A stretch of DNA of 64,000 bases from CAWJLE01 sp963843645 (GTDB lineage Bacteria > Chloroflexota > Anaerolineae > DAOTYC01): positions 248,001 through 312,000 of the forward strand of contig CAWJLE010000005.1 of NCBI GenBank assembly GCA_963843645.1, written 5' to 3'. Below the pieces are notes generated by a model. That model was not told the DNA's origin, made no database searches, and saw only the letters and a list, made by a program, of their open reading frames with translations. This document shows positions 16,053 through 26,429 of the stretch, piece by piece (position 1 is the stretch's first letter; every line of letters begins with the position of its first letter). Made by a program: the position numbers and the translations under genes.

Positions 16053-17962
16053 ATGGGAAAGATAATCGGGATCGATCTGGGTACAACCAACTCGGTGGTC
16101 GCGGTCATGGAAGGCGGCGAGCCGGCGGTCATTACCGGTTCGGAAGGCTCGCGTCTATGCCCGTCCGTGGTGGCGGTCAATCCGAAGACCAATGAGCGTA
16201 TGGTCGGCCTGGTGGCTAAGCGCCAGGCGGTGACCAACCCGCAGAACACGATTTTCTCCATCAAGCGGCTCATGGGCCGCAAAGTGACCGATCCGGAGGT
16301 CGAGAAGGCCAAGAAGATCCTGCCCTACAAGATCGTCGGCCGACCGAATGGCGACGCCGCTGTCGTAATGGGCGGCACAGAGTATTCGCCGGCAGAGATC
16401 TCGGCCATGATTCTGCAGAAGCTGAAATCGGACGCCGAGGCCTACCTGGGCGAGACTGTTACCCAGGCGGTCATTACGGTGCCGGCGTATTTCAACGATT
16501 CGCAGCGCCAGGCTACCAAGGACGCCGGCAAGATCGCCGGCCTGGAAGTGCTGCGCATCATCAACGAGCCGACTGCGTCCGCGCTGGCCTATGGGCTGGA
16601 CAAGAAAATCGATCAGCGCATCGCCGTGTACGACCTGGGCGGCGGCACATTCGATATCTCCATCCTCGACGTGGGCGAGGGCGTGTTCGAGGTCAAGTCG
16701 ACCAACGGAGATACGTTCCTGGGCGGCGACGACTTCGACCAGCGCGTCATCGAGTGGGTGGTCAGCGAATTCAAGAAAGACCAGGGCATCGATCTGCGGC
16801 AGGACAAGATGGCGCTGCAGCGGCTGAAAGAGGCGGCTGAGAAGGCCAAGATCGAGCTGTCCACCGTCATGCAGACGGAGATCAACCTGCCCTTCATCAC
16901 GGCCGACGCCGCGGGCCCCAAGCACCTGCAGATGACGCTGAGCCGGTCCAAGCTGGAGCAGATGGTCGAGGATCTCGTCGAGCGGTCTATCGGCCCCTGC
17001 CAGCGCGCCCTGGCTGATGCCAAGCTCAACGTGGGCGACATCAACGAGGTCGTGTTGGTCGGCGGCATGACCCGCATGCCGGCTGTCCAGGCGGCTGTGC
17101 AGAAGTTCTTCAAGCGCGAGCCGCACCGTGGCGTCAATCCGGACGAGGTCGTGGCCATCGGTGCCGCCATCCAGGCGGGCGTCTTGGGTGGCCAGGTGAA
17201 GGACGTGCTGCTGCTGGACGTCACGCCGCTGACGCTGGGCATCGAAACGCTGGGCGGAGTGGCGACGCCGCTTGATCGAGCGCAACACGACCATCCCACG
17301 CGCAAGAGCCAGGTCTTCTCCACAGCCTCTGACTGCGCAGACCAGCGTGGAGATTCACGTCGTGCAGGGCGAGCGCCCGATGGCCGGCGACAACAAGACG
17401 CTGGGCCGTTTCATCTTGGACGGCATTCCGCCCGCGCCGCGCGGCGTCCCGCAGATCAACGTGACGTTCGATATCGATGCCGACGGCATCCTGCACGTGG
17501 CTGCCCAGGACCGGGCGACCGGGCGCGAGCAGAAGATCACGATCACGGCCTCCAGCGGCCTGTCCAAGCAAGAGATCGAGCAGATGGTGCGCGACGCTGA
17601 GGCGCACTCCAATGAGGACAAGGCTCGCAAGGATCGCATCGAGGCCAAGAACGTCGCCGACACTGCGATCTACACGGCCGAGAAGCTGCTGCGCGAACAG
17701 GGCGACAAGGTGCCCGGCGACGTGCGCAGCTGACGTCGAGGCCAAGATCGCGGACGTGAGAAAGTCCTGGACAGCGAGGACGTCGAGCAACTGCAGATCG
17801 GCGACCCAGGCCTTGCAGGAAGCTCTGCAGAAGGTCGGCGCTGCCATGTATCAGCAGCAAGAGGCAAGCGCGCCGTCCTCACCCGACGGTGGGGAGGGCG
17901 AAGCTGACAAGGGCGGCGCCAGCGGAGACGATGTAATTGAAGGTGAATTCACTGAAAAGTAG
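16053..17962 (+). CDS. dnaK: Chaperone DnaK (Hsp70), several frameshifts
   Basis: An ATP-dependent Hsp70 chaperone of about 636 residues. The ATPase domain is intact (GIDLGTTNSVVAVMEGGEP, VYDLGGGTFDISILDVG, VVLVGGMTRMPAVQ). The substrate-binding domain (TSVEIHVVQGERPMAGDN, FDIDADGILHVAAQD) and the lid follow, ending in the typical acidic DDVIEGEFTEK. Frame changes cluster at about 17270-17345 (CTT for CT, then a missing base and an extra one) and at about 17728-17805. Reading through them restores a full-length protein, so these are most likely consensus errors. AAGGAG precedes ATG 16053. It sits between grpE and dnaJ as usual. Confidence 0.93.
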
Positions 17963-17977
17963 GTTGAGATCGAGCTT

Positions 17978-19102
17978 ATGAGTGGTAAACGGGACTACTA
18001 CGACGTCCTGTCGGTCAATCGTGGCGCAAGCCAGGACGAGATTCGGAAGGCTTACCGGAAACTGGCTCGCCAGTATCATCCGGATGTGAACAAAGCGGCG
18101 GATGCCGAATCGAAGTTCAAAGAAATCAACGAGGCCTACGAGGTACTCTCCGACGAGAACAAGCGGGCCGCGTACGATCGCTTTGGCCATGCCGGCGTGT
18201 CGAATGGTGGAGATGCCGGTGGTTTTGGAGGTGGCTTCGGCGGATTCGAAGACATCTTTAATGACTTCTTCGGCTTTGGCATGCGCCAGTCGGCTGCTCG
18301 CAACGGACCACGGCGGGGCAATGATCTGCGCTACGATCTGACCATTTCCTTCGAAGAGGCCATATTTGGTTGCGAGAAGGACATCGAAGTCCCACGCATG
18401 GAAACCTGCCCCGCCTGCAACGGGTCGGGAGCTGAGCCGGGCACTCAGCCGATACGCTGCTCACAATGCAACGGAACGGGTCAGGTGCGTCACGTTCAAC
18501 AGTCTTTCATCGGTCAGTTCGTGAACGTGACGACCTGTCCGCGGTGCCAGGGTGAGGGCGAAGTGATCACCACGCCCTGCCAGCAGTGCAAGGGCCAGAA
18601 GCAGGTACGGGTAGTACGCAACATCAAGGTCAAGGTGCCGCCCGGGGTGGACGACGGAACTCAAATTCGGCTGGCTGGGGAAGGCGAGAGCGGCGCGCAC
18701 AACGGGCCGCCCGGCAACCTGTACGTGGTGCTGAGCGTTAAGGAGCATCCGTTCTTCCGGCGCGTCGAGAACGACGTCCATCTGGAAGTGATCATCAACG
18801 TGGCACAGGCGGCGCTGGGCGACGAGATCACTGTGCCCACGCTGACCGGCGAGGAAAAGGTGATCATTCCGGCGGGGACGCAGTCGGGCGAGGTGTTCCG
18901 GCTTCGCGCCAAGGGAGTGCCGTTCCTGCGGCGCAGTGGGCGTGGTGACGAGGTCGTACTGGTGCGGGTTGCCACTCCCAGCGAGCTGAACGAGAAGCAG
19001 AAGGGGTTGCTGCGCGAGCTGGGCAAGACGCTCGGCCGCGAGGTGATTCCTCAGGGCGGCAAGGGATTCTTCGAAAAAGTTAAAGACGCGTTCCGCGTCT
19101 GA
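17978..19102 (+). CDS. dnaJ: Chaperone protein DnaJ
   Basis: A 374-residue class I Hsp40. It has a J-domain with the HPD motif (LARQYHPDVNK), a Gly/Phe-rich linker (GGFGGGFGGFEDIFND), and four CxxCxGxG-type zinc repeats (CPACNGSG, CSQCNGTG, CPRCQGEG, CQQCKGQK). C-terminal substrate-binding domains with VPPGVDDGTQIRLAGEGE follow. It stimulates the DnaK ATPase and delivers clients. It is intact, in contrast to dnaK just before it, and starts 16 bases after the dnaK stop. Confidence 0.95.
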   Translation: MSGKRDYYDVLSVNRGASQDEIRKAYRKLARQYHPDVNKAADAESKFKEINEAYEVLSDENKRAAYDRFGHAGVSNGGDAGGFGGGFGGFEDIFNDFFGFGMRQSAARNGPRRGNDLRYDLTISFEEAIFGCEKDIEVPRMETCPACNGSGAEPGTQPIRCSQCNGTGQVRHVQQSFIGQFVNVTTCPRCQGEGEVITTPCQQCKGQKQVRVVRNIKVKVPPGVDDGTQIRLAGEGESGAHNGPPGNLYVVLSVKEHPFFRRVENDVHLEVIINVAQAALGDEITVPTLTGEEKVIIPAGTQSGEVFRLRAKGVPFLRRSGRGDEVVLVRVATPSELNEKQKGLLRELGKTLGREVIPQGGKGFFEKVKDAFRV

Positions 19103-19205
19103 CATTGACAGCGCCGAACGCAATGGCCGAAAGTGCCTGAGCGCTCGGTCCAGTTCCAAGGGAGCGCAGGTGTTCGCGGTGGACAAGGGAGCGGCTGGCT
19201 CCTCA

Positions 19206-20134
19206 ATGAGCTGGCTTGAAGTCTGCATCGACGTCGACGGCGAGGCCGCCGAAGCCGTGAGCGAGGTGTTCAACCGTTTCGGCCGTGGCGGCGCCGTTAT
19301 CGAAACCATCTATTCAACCGATGATACCTACCGGCCCGATCCGCAGCCCACGGCGCGGATCAAGACCTATCTCGCGCCCGACGATGTGGAAACACGGCAG
19401 AAACTCGAAGAGGCGCTCTGGTTTCTGGGACGGTTATACCCCATGCCTGAGCCCAGTTTTCGCTTGTTACAGGAAGAAGACTGGGCTCACGCCTGGAAAA
19501 AATCCTATCGACCCTTGCGAATCGGCTCCCGGTCTGATGATCGTGCCGTCGTGGTGGGAGTTTGCGCCGCAACCGAACGATCTGGTCATCGAGCTGGATC
19601 CAGGCATGGCGTTCGGCACGGGTCTGCACCCGACCACGCGGATGTGCCTTGGAGTCTCTGGAGCTCAGGGCCACGGCCAGGACAGCAGGTCCTGGACATG
19701 GGCGCCGGCTCCGGCATTCTGAGCATCGCCGCCGCGCGACTGGGGGCGCAGCGTCGGTTCTGGCCGTGGAAAAAGACTCCCTGGCTGCCGACGTGGCTCG
19801 GGAGAACGTGGCACTCAACTGCGTGCAGGACGTCGTGCACGTGAAAACGGGACTCTGTCGAGGCCGTGCGCGGTGCAGTTCGACCTGTTGTTGATCAACA
19901 TACTGGCCGAGGTCATCGTGTCGCTGGTTGACGAGGGATTGCTCCAACACCTCAAGCCGGGTGGACGCTTCATCGCTGCCGGCATAGTGGAGGATCAGCA
20001 CCAGATGTCGTGGCGGCAATCGAGTCACATGGGGCAGTCATCATCGAGCGTCGGCAGCAAAAAGACTGGGTGACTCTGATCGGCGTCAAATCTTACGGCC
20101 GATGGCGCATGCGGGAATGCTCCTCCGAAATTGA
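19206..20134 (+). CDS. prmA: Ribosomal protein L11 methyltransferase PrmA (frameshifted)
   Basis: This SAM-dependent enzyme trimethylates ribosomal protein L11. The N-terminal recognition domain reads SWLEVCIDVDGEAAEAV and QEEDWAHAWKKSYRPLRIG. After a break near 19535 the catalytic domain follows in other frames: MIVPSWWEFAPQ, ELDPGMAFGTGLHPTTRMCL, LDMGAGSGILSIAAARLGA, FDLLLINILAEVIVSLVDE. At least four indels lie between 19535 and 20010. I chose ATG 19206 as the family-typical start. GTG 19170 is in frame with a better-spaced AAGGGAG and is a real alternative. The 3' end is uncertain because the last frame (KDWVTLIGVK) runs on. The order dnaJ-prmA-rsmE is common in bacteria. Confidence 0.82.
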
Positions 20135-20181
20135 GTCCAGGTCGCTGCGGGTCCCACGGAAGCGTTGCTCGGCGATGCGCA

Positions 20182-20956
20182 ATGCACCGCTTTTTCATAC
20201 CGCCCGACTGGATAGACGGCGATCGGTTTCTTTCGAAGGAGCGGTCGTCCACCAAATGACGCGCGTCCTGCGCATGCAGCCGGAGGACCGCGTCATCGTC
20301 CTGGACGATTCCGGTTGGGAGCAGGAGGTTGTACTCGTACATCTGGGTCCGGACCGCGTGGTGGGGCCAGTCGCGGAGAAACGGCTGGCTCACGGCGAGC
20401 CGCGCACCAAGATCAGCCTGTATCAAAGCGTTCTGAAGGGCCAGCGCTTCGAGCTGGTTTTGCAGAAGGGCACCGAACTGGGCGTCGTGGAGTTCGTGCC
20501 CGTGATCTCGTCACGGTGCATCCTGTCCGGCCTGGACGACGTAAGCCGAAAGCCGAGCGCTGGCAGCGCATCATCCTGGAAGCAGCGGAACAATCCGGCC
20601 GAGGCCGATTGCCCCGCCTGCGCGCGGCGCTCTTGTTCCCACGTGCTTGTGGCCGGGCCAAACGGCTCGGCGGGCTCTCGCTCATTCCGTGGGAAGACGA
20701 GCACACGTTGGTTTGCGCCAGGCTCTGCACCCGGATGGCGAAGATGGGCGACCGGAGTGCGCGCCCTTTTCCATAAGCCTGTTCATAGGGCCGGAGGGAG
20801 GCTTCACCGCCGAGGAAATCGAGGTGGCCCGGGCTATGGCATCGTCCCATTGGGCCTGGGGCCGCGCATTCTGCGTGCCGAGACCGCCGGCCTGGCTGCG
20901 GTCTCAGCCATCTTTTGCGAGCTGGGCGACATGGATTGCGCCTCCTCACTATCTAA
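20182..20956 (+). CDS. rsmE: 16S rRNA m3U1498 methyltransferase RsmE (frameshifted)
   Basis: The SPOUT methyltransferase for U1498 of 16S rRNA, about 250 residues. It begins MHRFFIPPDWIDGDRF at ATG 20182. It then changes frame near 20225 to FEGAVVHQMTRVLRMQPEDRVIVLD and KISLYQSVLKGQRFELVLQKGTEL. A further break near 20530 is followed by AERWQRIILEAAEQSGRG. The SAM-knot region FIGPEGGFTAEEIEVAR and GPRILRAETAGLAAVSAIF are clear near the C-terminus. The exact stop is hidden by another indel, and TAA 20954 is my best estimate. The several frame changes within a strongly conserved protein argue for sequence error. Confidence 0.82.
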
Positions 20957-21082
20957 TCGTCCGCGATTGCCATTCGCCACTTCACCCCCTTTCTCGCTGG
21001 CAGCCTGTTCGTGCGCACGTGACAATCTCCCGTCGAAGCGGTTGCATCTTCGGGTTAAGCTAATCGCGCTTTTAACGGCCGT

Positions 21083-21110
21083 TTGATTTTATGCAAAGCT
21101 ATGGTACAAT
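21083..21110 (+). promoter_or_regulatory. Promoter upstream of xerD
   Basis: TTGATT (21083-21088) and TACAAT (21105-21110) are 16 bases apart. The roughly 80-base leader contains CCGAGGA (21129) and TCCTCGG (21180) arms that can fold back before the GGGGGGAG ribosome-binding site. The rest of 20957-21198 shows nothing recognisable. Confidence 0.5.
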
Positions 21111-21198
21111 AGGCGGACGTTAAAGGGACCGAGGACGATCGTATTACGTCCTGTTCCGGGGTCGGCGGTCGAGCCACGATCCTCGGGGGGAGTAACTG

Positions 21199-22099
21199 AT
21201 GCAATCTAGAATCGATGAATTCCTCAATTTTCTCACGGTCGAGAAAGGTTATTCCAAAAACACGATCGACGCCTATCGGAATGACCTGGGCCAGTTTGTG
21301 AGATTCCTTGAGGGACAGGCGGTCAGTTCCTGGGACGGAAGTGACCAAAGGACAGGCTGACGGCGTTCATCCTGGAAATGAAGGATCGAGAGTATTCTTC
21401 ATCCACGGTGGCCCGTAAGGTGGCGGCCGTACGGGCCTTCCTGCATTTCCTCGTCAGCGAGGGCGTCGTGCACGAGGACCCGTTCCGCCAATCTGGACTC
21501 GCCTTCGGTGACGAAGCGGCTGCCCCGCCCGATTTCGCCTGACGAGATCGAGGCACTGCTCGCTGCGCCCGATGCGGAAGACAAGCCCGCGCTCTGTCCG
21601 AGACCGCGCTCTGTTGGAACTGCTGTACGCAACCGGGATGCGGGTCACAGAGGTCGTGTCCCTGGAAGTGGAGGACATCAACCTGGCTTCGGCGGCGGTG
21701 CGTTGTTTCGGCAAAGGCACGAAGGAACGGATCATTCCCATCTATCCCAAGGCTGTTGAGGCCCTGGAGGTCGTATCTCGAGCGCGGACGACTTGCCCCT
21801 CTTCAAGAACCCGGACGAAAAGGCGCTCTTCGTCAACCATCGTGGCGAGCGACTGACCCGGCAGGGCCTGTGGCTGATCATCAAGCGCTATGTCAAGCAG
21901 ATCGGCATCAACGAACTCGTCACGCCGCACACCTTGCGGCATTCCTTTGCCACTCACATGCTGAATGGTGGGGCTGACCTGCGGAACGTCCAGAAACTGC
22001 TTGGGCCATGCCAATATCTCCACCACGCAGATCTATACCCAGGTTTCGAACAAACACATGCGTGAGGTCTACGACGAATCCCATCCCAGAGCCAGATGA
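21199..22099 (+). CDS. xerD: Tyrosine recombinase XerD/XerC type (frameshifted)
   Basis: A site-specific recombinase of about 298 residues that resolves chromosome dimers at dif. The SAM-like N-terminal domain reads IDEFLNFLTVEKGYSKNTI and, after a frame change near 21345, LTAFILEMKDREYSSSTVARK. The catalytic domain has the first Arg in ATGMRVTEVVSLEV, HTLRHSFATHML, and the nucleophile in QIYTQVSNKHMREVY. Breaks are near 21345, 21500, 21590, 21775 and 22005. ATG 21199 follows GGGGGGAG. Its size and housekeeping motifs favour a Xer protein over a phage or integron integrase, and no attachment site or cargo is seen. Confidence 0.82.
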
Positions 22100-22138
22100 C
22101 GACCGTTCCGGCCAGCTGGCTCGAAGAGAGGGAGGACT

Positions 22139-23064
22139 GTGGACATCAGAGCAATTTACACCTACGCAATATGACGGAGGCCGCCGCCGTCATTCGCCAG
22201 CGGGCGAGCGGGTTCGTTGGGCGAGTCGCGCCGGAGTAGGCCTGATCTTGGGTTCCGGCCTGCGGGCTCTCGCGGATGCCGATTCGATCGCCTGTGGTCA
22301 TTCCGTACCCCGAGATTCCTGGGTTCCCACCTTCGACCGTGGAGGGTCACGATGGTCGCCTGATTCTGGGCTGGCTGGAAGGTCATGCGGTCGTGGTGAT
22401 GCAGGGGCGGGCTCATTTCTACGAAGGGTATTCCCTGCAGCAGGTCACCTTTCCCGTGCGGGTCATGCGCCTCCTGGGCGTGCGGACCTTGATCGCAACG
22501 AACGCGGCCGGTGGGCTGAACCGTGATTTCCGGGTCGGCGATCTGATGTGCATCAGGGATCATATCTTTCTGCCGGGCATGGCCGGGTGGCATCCACTCC
22601 GCGGACCTAACGACTGATCTTTTGGCCCCCGTTTCCCCGACATGTCCCAGGCCTACGATCCCGTCCTGCGCCGGCTGGCTCTGGACGCTGCGCAGCAGGA
22701 TGGCCTTCCCGTTCACGAGGGCGTCTACATGATGGTCGCCGGACCGAGCTACGAGACGCCGGCAGAGGTACGCTTCATCCGCCTGGCTGGTGCCGATGCG
22801 GTTGGCATGTCCACCGCGCCGGAGGTCGTCGTGGCGCGGCATTGCGGTCTGCGCGTCCTCGCGATTTCCGGTATCAGCAATCTGGTCCGGTTCGAGGCCC
22901 AGACAGGGCACCTCACGACGCACGATGAGGTTCTGGCTTCGGCCGACGTCGTGGCGCCACGGATGGAACGGCTGATCCGCGGCGTCTTGCTTCGAGCCGG
23001 GGCCGCCGGCCCGGATTGTCCGCGTGACGAGCGCATTTCTTTGGGGGGAATCAGAGCCGGATGA
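22139..23064 (+). CDS. Purine nucleoside phosphorylase PunA type (frameshifted)
   Basis: A trimeric purine nucleoside phosphorylase of about 300 residues that cleaves purine (deoxy)ribonucleosides with phosphate in the salvage pathway. Readable motifs in shifting frames are QYDxAAAVIRQRA near the start, VGLILGSGL, VVIPYPEIPGFPPSTVEGH, VVMQGRAHFYEGY, TLIATNAAGGLN, AGPSYETPAEVRFIRL and GMSTAPEVVVARH. Breaks lie near 22175, 22240-22280 and 22615. GTG 22139 follows GGGAGG and is the most likely start. The stop overlaps the next ATG (ATGA). Confidence 0.83.
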
Positions 23065-23831
23065 AGGTTCTGTTGAAAACGATAGTCGACTACGCCGGTT
23101 GGGTACACATCGTCGGCGTCATGGTAATATTGCTGTGTCTCCGATCGGTGTTTCTGGCCCGGCACGAGCGCGACCGATCGATCTATAGCCTGGAAAAGGA
23201 GGCCGCGACCGGCAGAGAATTCCGAGTGTTGACCATCGGACTGATGACAGGCCTGGTGATGGGCCTCGCCTTCTTTTTGACGGCCGTCGTCGCCCCACGC
23301 GTGACCTTCGTCGAGCCCGAAATGGAGCCTGAGGCGACGCCTGTGGCCGCCCTCGTGCTGCCGACCGTTACCCCAACGCTGGCCCGGGCGACGGCGACGC
23401 CGACTGCGACCTCTACGCGCGTGCGGCCCACGTTGCCGCCCCCAACGTTGCCAATTCTGATCCCTGATACGATGATTACGGATGTGGTCACGTCGACACC
23501 GGTGCCCACGCCGGTCCCAGTGTGCCCGAACCCCCTCGCCCGCTTGACGTCGCCGCAGCCGGGCGGGATAGTTTCCAAAGCCGTGCAGATCCTCGGTACG
23601 GCCAACACCCCCGAGTTTGACTACTATAAACTCGAGTACGCCGTCCCCGGACGGCAGGATCAGTGGGCCGTGGTCACCGACCTGCACCGCCGACCCGTCG
23701 ACAACGGCCTGCTCGATGTGTGGGACACTACCGGCTTGCCCGACGGCGTCTACAACCTGCGCCTGGTCGTGGTGGACAAAACCGGCAACTACCCACAGCC
23801 GTGCAGCGTGCGTCTGACTGTCAGCAATTAG
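23061..23831 (+). CDS. Membrane-anchored protein with T/P-rich linker and Ig-like C-terminal domain
   Basis: I do not recognise a specific family. The 256 residues show one hydrophobic helix at about 12-30 (GWVHIVGVMVILLCL), a short charged loop, and a second helix at about 58-82. A Thr/Pro-rich linker (VTPTLARATATPTATSTR) follows, and then a compact domain (RLTSPQPGGIVSKAVQILG to RLVVVDKTGNYPQPC) that looks like a beta-sandwich outside the membrane. The layout is typical of Chloroflexota surface proteins and suggests a cell-envelope role. Its ATG overlaps the stop of the phosphorylase, so it is co-expressed with it. Confidence 0.65.
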   Translation: MKVLLKTIVDYAGWVHIVGVMVILLCLRSVFLARHERDRSIYSLEKEAATGREFRVLTIGLMTGLVMGLAFFLTAVVAPRVTFVEPEMEPEATPVAALVLPTVTPTLARATATPTATSTRVRPTLPPPTLPILIPDTMITDVVTSTPVPTPVPVCPNPLARLTSPQPGGIVSKAVQILGTANTPEFDYYKLEYAVPGRQDQWAVVTDLHRRPVDNGLLDVWDTTGLPDGVYNLRLVVVDKTGNYPQPCSVRLTVSN

Positions 23832-23877
23832 TTCACCCAGACTGTGTCTCTATTTTGCCAATTGCTCATTCCCGAAT

Positions 23878-23905
23878 TTTGAGCTAAATGCCTCTGGGGT
23901 ATAAT
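23878..23905 (+). promoter_or_regulatory. Weak candidate promoter before the metalloprotease
   Basis: TATAAT (23900-23905) is clear, but the -35 region (TTTGAG at 23878) is poor. The metalloprotease GTG is at 24063, giving a leader of about 150 bases in which I see nothing else. Confidence 0.4.
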
Positions 23906-24062
23906 AGTCTCCATCGGTCGGTTAAAGTCCAGAAATCACTCGAGCCATTTTTGAGTGACATGGCGATGCACTATGAGAGTTGGTGTCATGGTGCGTGCCG
24001 TACCTGGAGCGCACTTCCCGCCAGTGCGGTCCGAAAACCCGTAGACGAGAAGGAGAATTGTC

Positions 24063-26420
24063 GTGCGCTCTCGGATAGTGTCGCTATGTCTCATAGTGGT
24101 CGTTGTTTTGGGTTGGTTGGGCACGCCGGGCAGCCCCGCGCTTGCCAGCCAGCCGCCCGCCGTGAGTCCGGTTGCTGCCGTAGACAACGAAGCTCTGGGC
24201 AAGGCCATGGCGATGGAGCAGGTGCTGCGCGGTACGTCAGTGCCGGAGCGGGACCTGCTGGATTTGGCGGTCCGCCTGAAACGGGCGCCGGGCGATGCGC
24301 CGCGCATCGGCCGAACCACGCCGCTGGATGCAGCCTTAGGCAGCCAGCAATCCTTTTGGGTCGCCGATCAGGCCGATCACGGTTATTTTCAGAGCACTGC
24401 TACCCTTCGCTACGTGACTCCACACGTGTACATGTGGGTCGAAAACGGCTACAACGTGAATGACGCCGATCTCAAGCGCTCGGCCGAGCGTTTCGAGAAC
24501 GAGACGTACCTGACCACCCGGGGGATGTTCGGCAAAGAATGGGAGCCTGGTGTGGATGCCGATGAACACATCAGCATCTTTAATGGCCACGTGCCCGGCG
24601 TCGGGGGCTACTATTCCAGCGCGGACGAATTCACGCAAGTGGTCAATCGGTACAGCAACGAGCGAGAGCTGTTCTACATCAACCTCGACAATGCCAAACC
24701 CGGCACCGATTTGTACGACGGCATCCTGGCTCACGAGTTCCAGCACATGATTCACTGGGAATCCGATCGCAACGAAGAGACCTGGGTCAATGAAGGCATG
24801 TCGGAGTTGTCGTCTGAGATCAACGGATTCAACACTTCCAGTTCCGTCGGCGCCTTCCTCGCCCACCCCGACGTTCAACTGACCGGATGGGCCGATGACC
24901 CGAATGCCGCAGCCGCCAACTACGGCGCGGCGCACTCTTTCATGCATTATCTGCTGAAGCGGTTCGGAGCCGACCTCGTTCGATCGTTCGTGGCTGATAA
25001 GGACAACGGGCTGACGTCGCTGGACAAGGTGCTGCGCCAGCAGAACCGCGGCGTGACTGCGAACCAGGTATTCGCCGATTGGGCCGTGGCCAACTGCCTG
25101 GGCGACCCCGCGGTCTCGGATGGCCGCTACGGGGCCCGGCTGGGCGATCTGTCCCCGGTGACGATTGCCTCTCTGGACACCTATCCGGTCGAGAGAGACG
25201 GACAGATCCACCAGTACGGCACGCAGTACATCGATCTGAAGGGCGCTGGCGACCTTGATATTAATTTCCAGGGTGTGCCGACAGTGAAGCTGACCAACAA
25301 TGACGCGCACAGCGGCCGCTACCAGTGGTGGAGCAATCGAGGCGACGACAGCGACATGACCTTGACGCGCGCTTTCGATCTCACGAAGCTGAGTTCAGCC
25401 ACTCTGAACTTCTGGGCGTGGTATGACATTGAGAGTGGTTGGGACTACGCCTATGTGGCCGCGTCGACGGATGGCGGCAACACCTGGGAGACCCTGAAAG
25501 GCACTCACTGCGCAAACACCAACGTGAACGGCAACAGCCTGGGCTGGGCTTATACGGGCGTCAGCGGCGGCGGACCGGTTCCGACGTGGATTCAGGAGCG
25601 AGTGGATTTGACGCCTTACGCCGGGCAGCACATCATGCTGCGTTTCGAATACGTGACCGACGATGCCGTCAATCATGCCGGTTTCTGCGTGGACGATGTC
25701 AGTGTGCCTGAGCTCAATTTCGTGGACGACGCTGAGACCGATGGCGCCGGGTGGCAGGCGAAAGGGTTTGTTCGTTCGGAAAACCTCGTGCCGGAGCACT
25801 TCGTCGTCCAGCTCATCGAGTTCGGCCCCCAGGTTCGGGTGCGGACTTTGACCGCGCCGGACGCTGCGCCGTCCGTCGTCGCGACTCCCGTTCTGCAGCA
25901 TGCGTCCGCAGTGCCCGACGGCGTCAAGCAGAAGCTGCTGGCTGCGGAACACCAGCCGTATGAGATACAGGCCAACGACTCCATGTGGAAGGTCGCGCAG
26001 GAGTTTCTGGGCGACGGCAGCGCCAGCGACGTGCTGATCGCTGCGACCAACGCTCAGCACGACGTCGATCCGAGCTACGCTCGCATCGACAATGCCCGCG
26101 CCATTCGTATCGGGGTGAAGGTCGCGGTCCCCGCCACGGATGCGGCCCGCCAGGAGCTGCTTAACCTGCGAGGACACGTGGGCGGTCTGGTCTCCGCCGC
26201 TTTGCCGGCGGCGGCCCCGTCCTCCCAGAATCTGGCCGATGCTCAGACCGAACCGAACACCGAAACCGCGCCCGGCGGTGTGCAGCGTCTCGTCCTCCGT
26301 GGGCTGGGGGCCGACGTGCAGCATGCCGTGCTCGTCATCTCGGCCATCGCGCCGGTCACCAGCGAGATGGCATCATATCATCTGAGCATCAAGCCGGCGG
26401 AGGCCGCGGCTCAACAGTAG
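24063..26420 (+). CDS. Secreted zinc metalloprotease (immune inhibitor A-like) with LysM-like domain
   Basis: A 785-residue exported protease. A signal peptide (MRSRIVSLCLIVVVVLGWLG) ends near ALAS at residue 29. The zinc site is HEFQH (224-228) with the glutamate ligand in WVNEGMSE (Glu244), a gluzincin arrangement. A concanavalin-like domain of the type found in immune inhibitor A follows (about 440-560; LNFWAWYDIESGWDYAYVA, STDGGNTWETL). Near residue 640 a LysM-like segment (YEIQANDSMWKVAQEFLGD, then IRIGVKVAVP) suggests peptidoglycan or glycan binding. The GTG at 24063 follows AAGGAGAA. No frameshift. Together with the subtilase at 0.9-5.4 kb it suggests an exoprotein-degrading lifestyle. 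Confidence 0.85.
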   Translation: MRSRIVSLCLIVVVVLGWLGTPGSPALASQPPAVSPVAAVDNEALGKAMAMEQVLRGTSVPERDLLDLAVRLKRAPGDAPRIGRTTPLDAALGSQQSFWVADQADHGYFQSTATLRYVTPHVYMWVENGYNVNDADLKRSAERFENETYLTTRGMFGKEWEPGVDADEHISIFNGHVPGVGGYYSSADEFTQVVNRYSNERELFYINLDNAKPGTDLYDGILAHEFQHMIHWESDRNEETWVNEGMSELSSEINGFNTSSSVGAFLAHPDVQLTGWADDPNAAAANYGAAHSFMHYLLKRFGADLVRSFVADKDNGLTSLDKVLRQQNRGVTANQVFADWAVANCLGDPAVSDGRYGARLGDLSPVTIASLDTYPVERDGQIHQYGTQYIDLKGAGDLDINFQGVPTVKLTNNDAHSGRYQWWSNRGDDSDMTLTRAFDLTKLSSATLNFWAWYDIESGWDYAYVAASTDGGNTWETLKGTHCANTNVNGNSLGWAYTGVSGGGPVPTWIQERVDLTPYAGQHIMLRFEYVTDDAVNHAGFCVDDVSVPELNFVDDAETDGAGWQAKGFVRSENLVPEHFVVQLIEFGPQVRVRTLTAPDAAPSVVATPVLQHASAVPDGVKQKLLAAEHQPYEIQANDSMWKVAQEFLGDGSASDVLIAATNAQHDVDPSYARIDNARAIRIGVKVAVPATDAARQELLNLRGHVGGLVSAALPAAAPSSQNLADAQTEPNTETAPGGVQRLVLRGLGADVQHAVLVISAIAPVTSEMASYHLSIKPAEAAAQQ

Positions 26421-26429
26421 TAACCAACG

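Noticed and set aside
16155..17294. Minus-strand open frame of 379 codons
   Set aside because: Antisense to dnaK, with low-complexity composition and no recognisable motif.
21199..22099. Integron or phage integrase with an attachment site
   Set aside because: Size and motifs fit housekeeping XerD. No tRNA gene, att repeat or cargo genes are adjacent.
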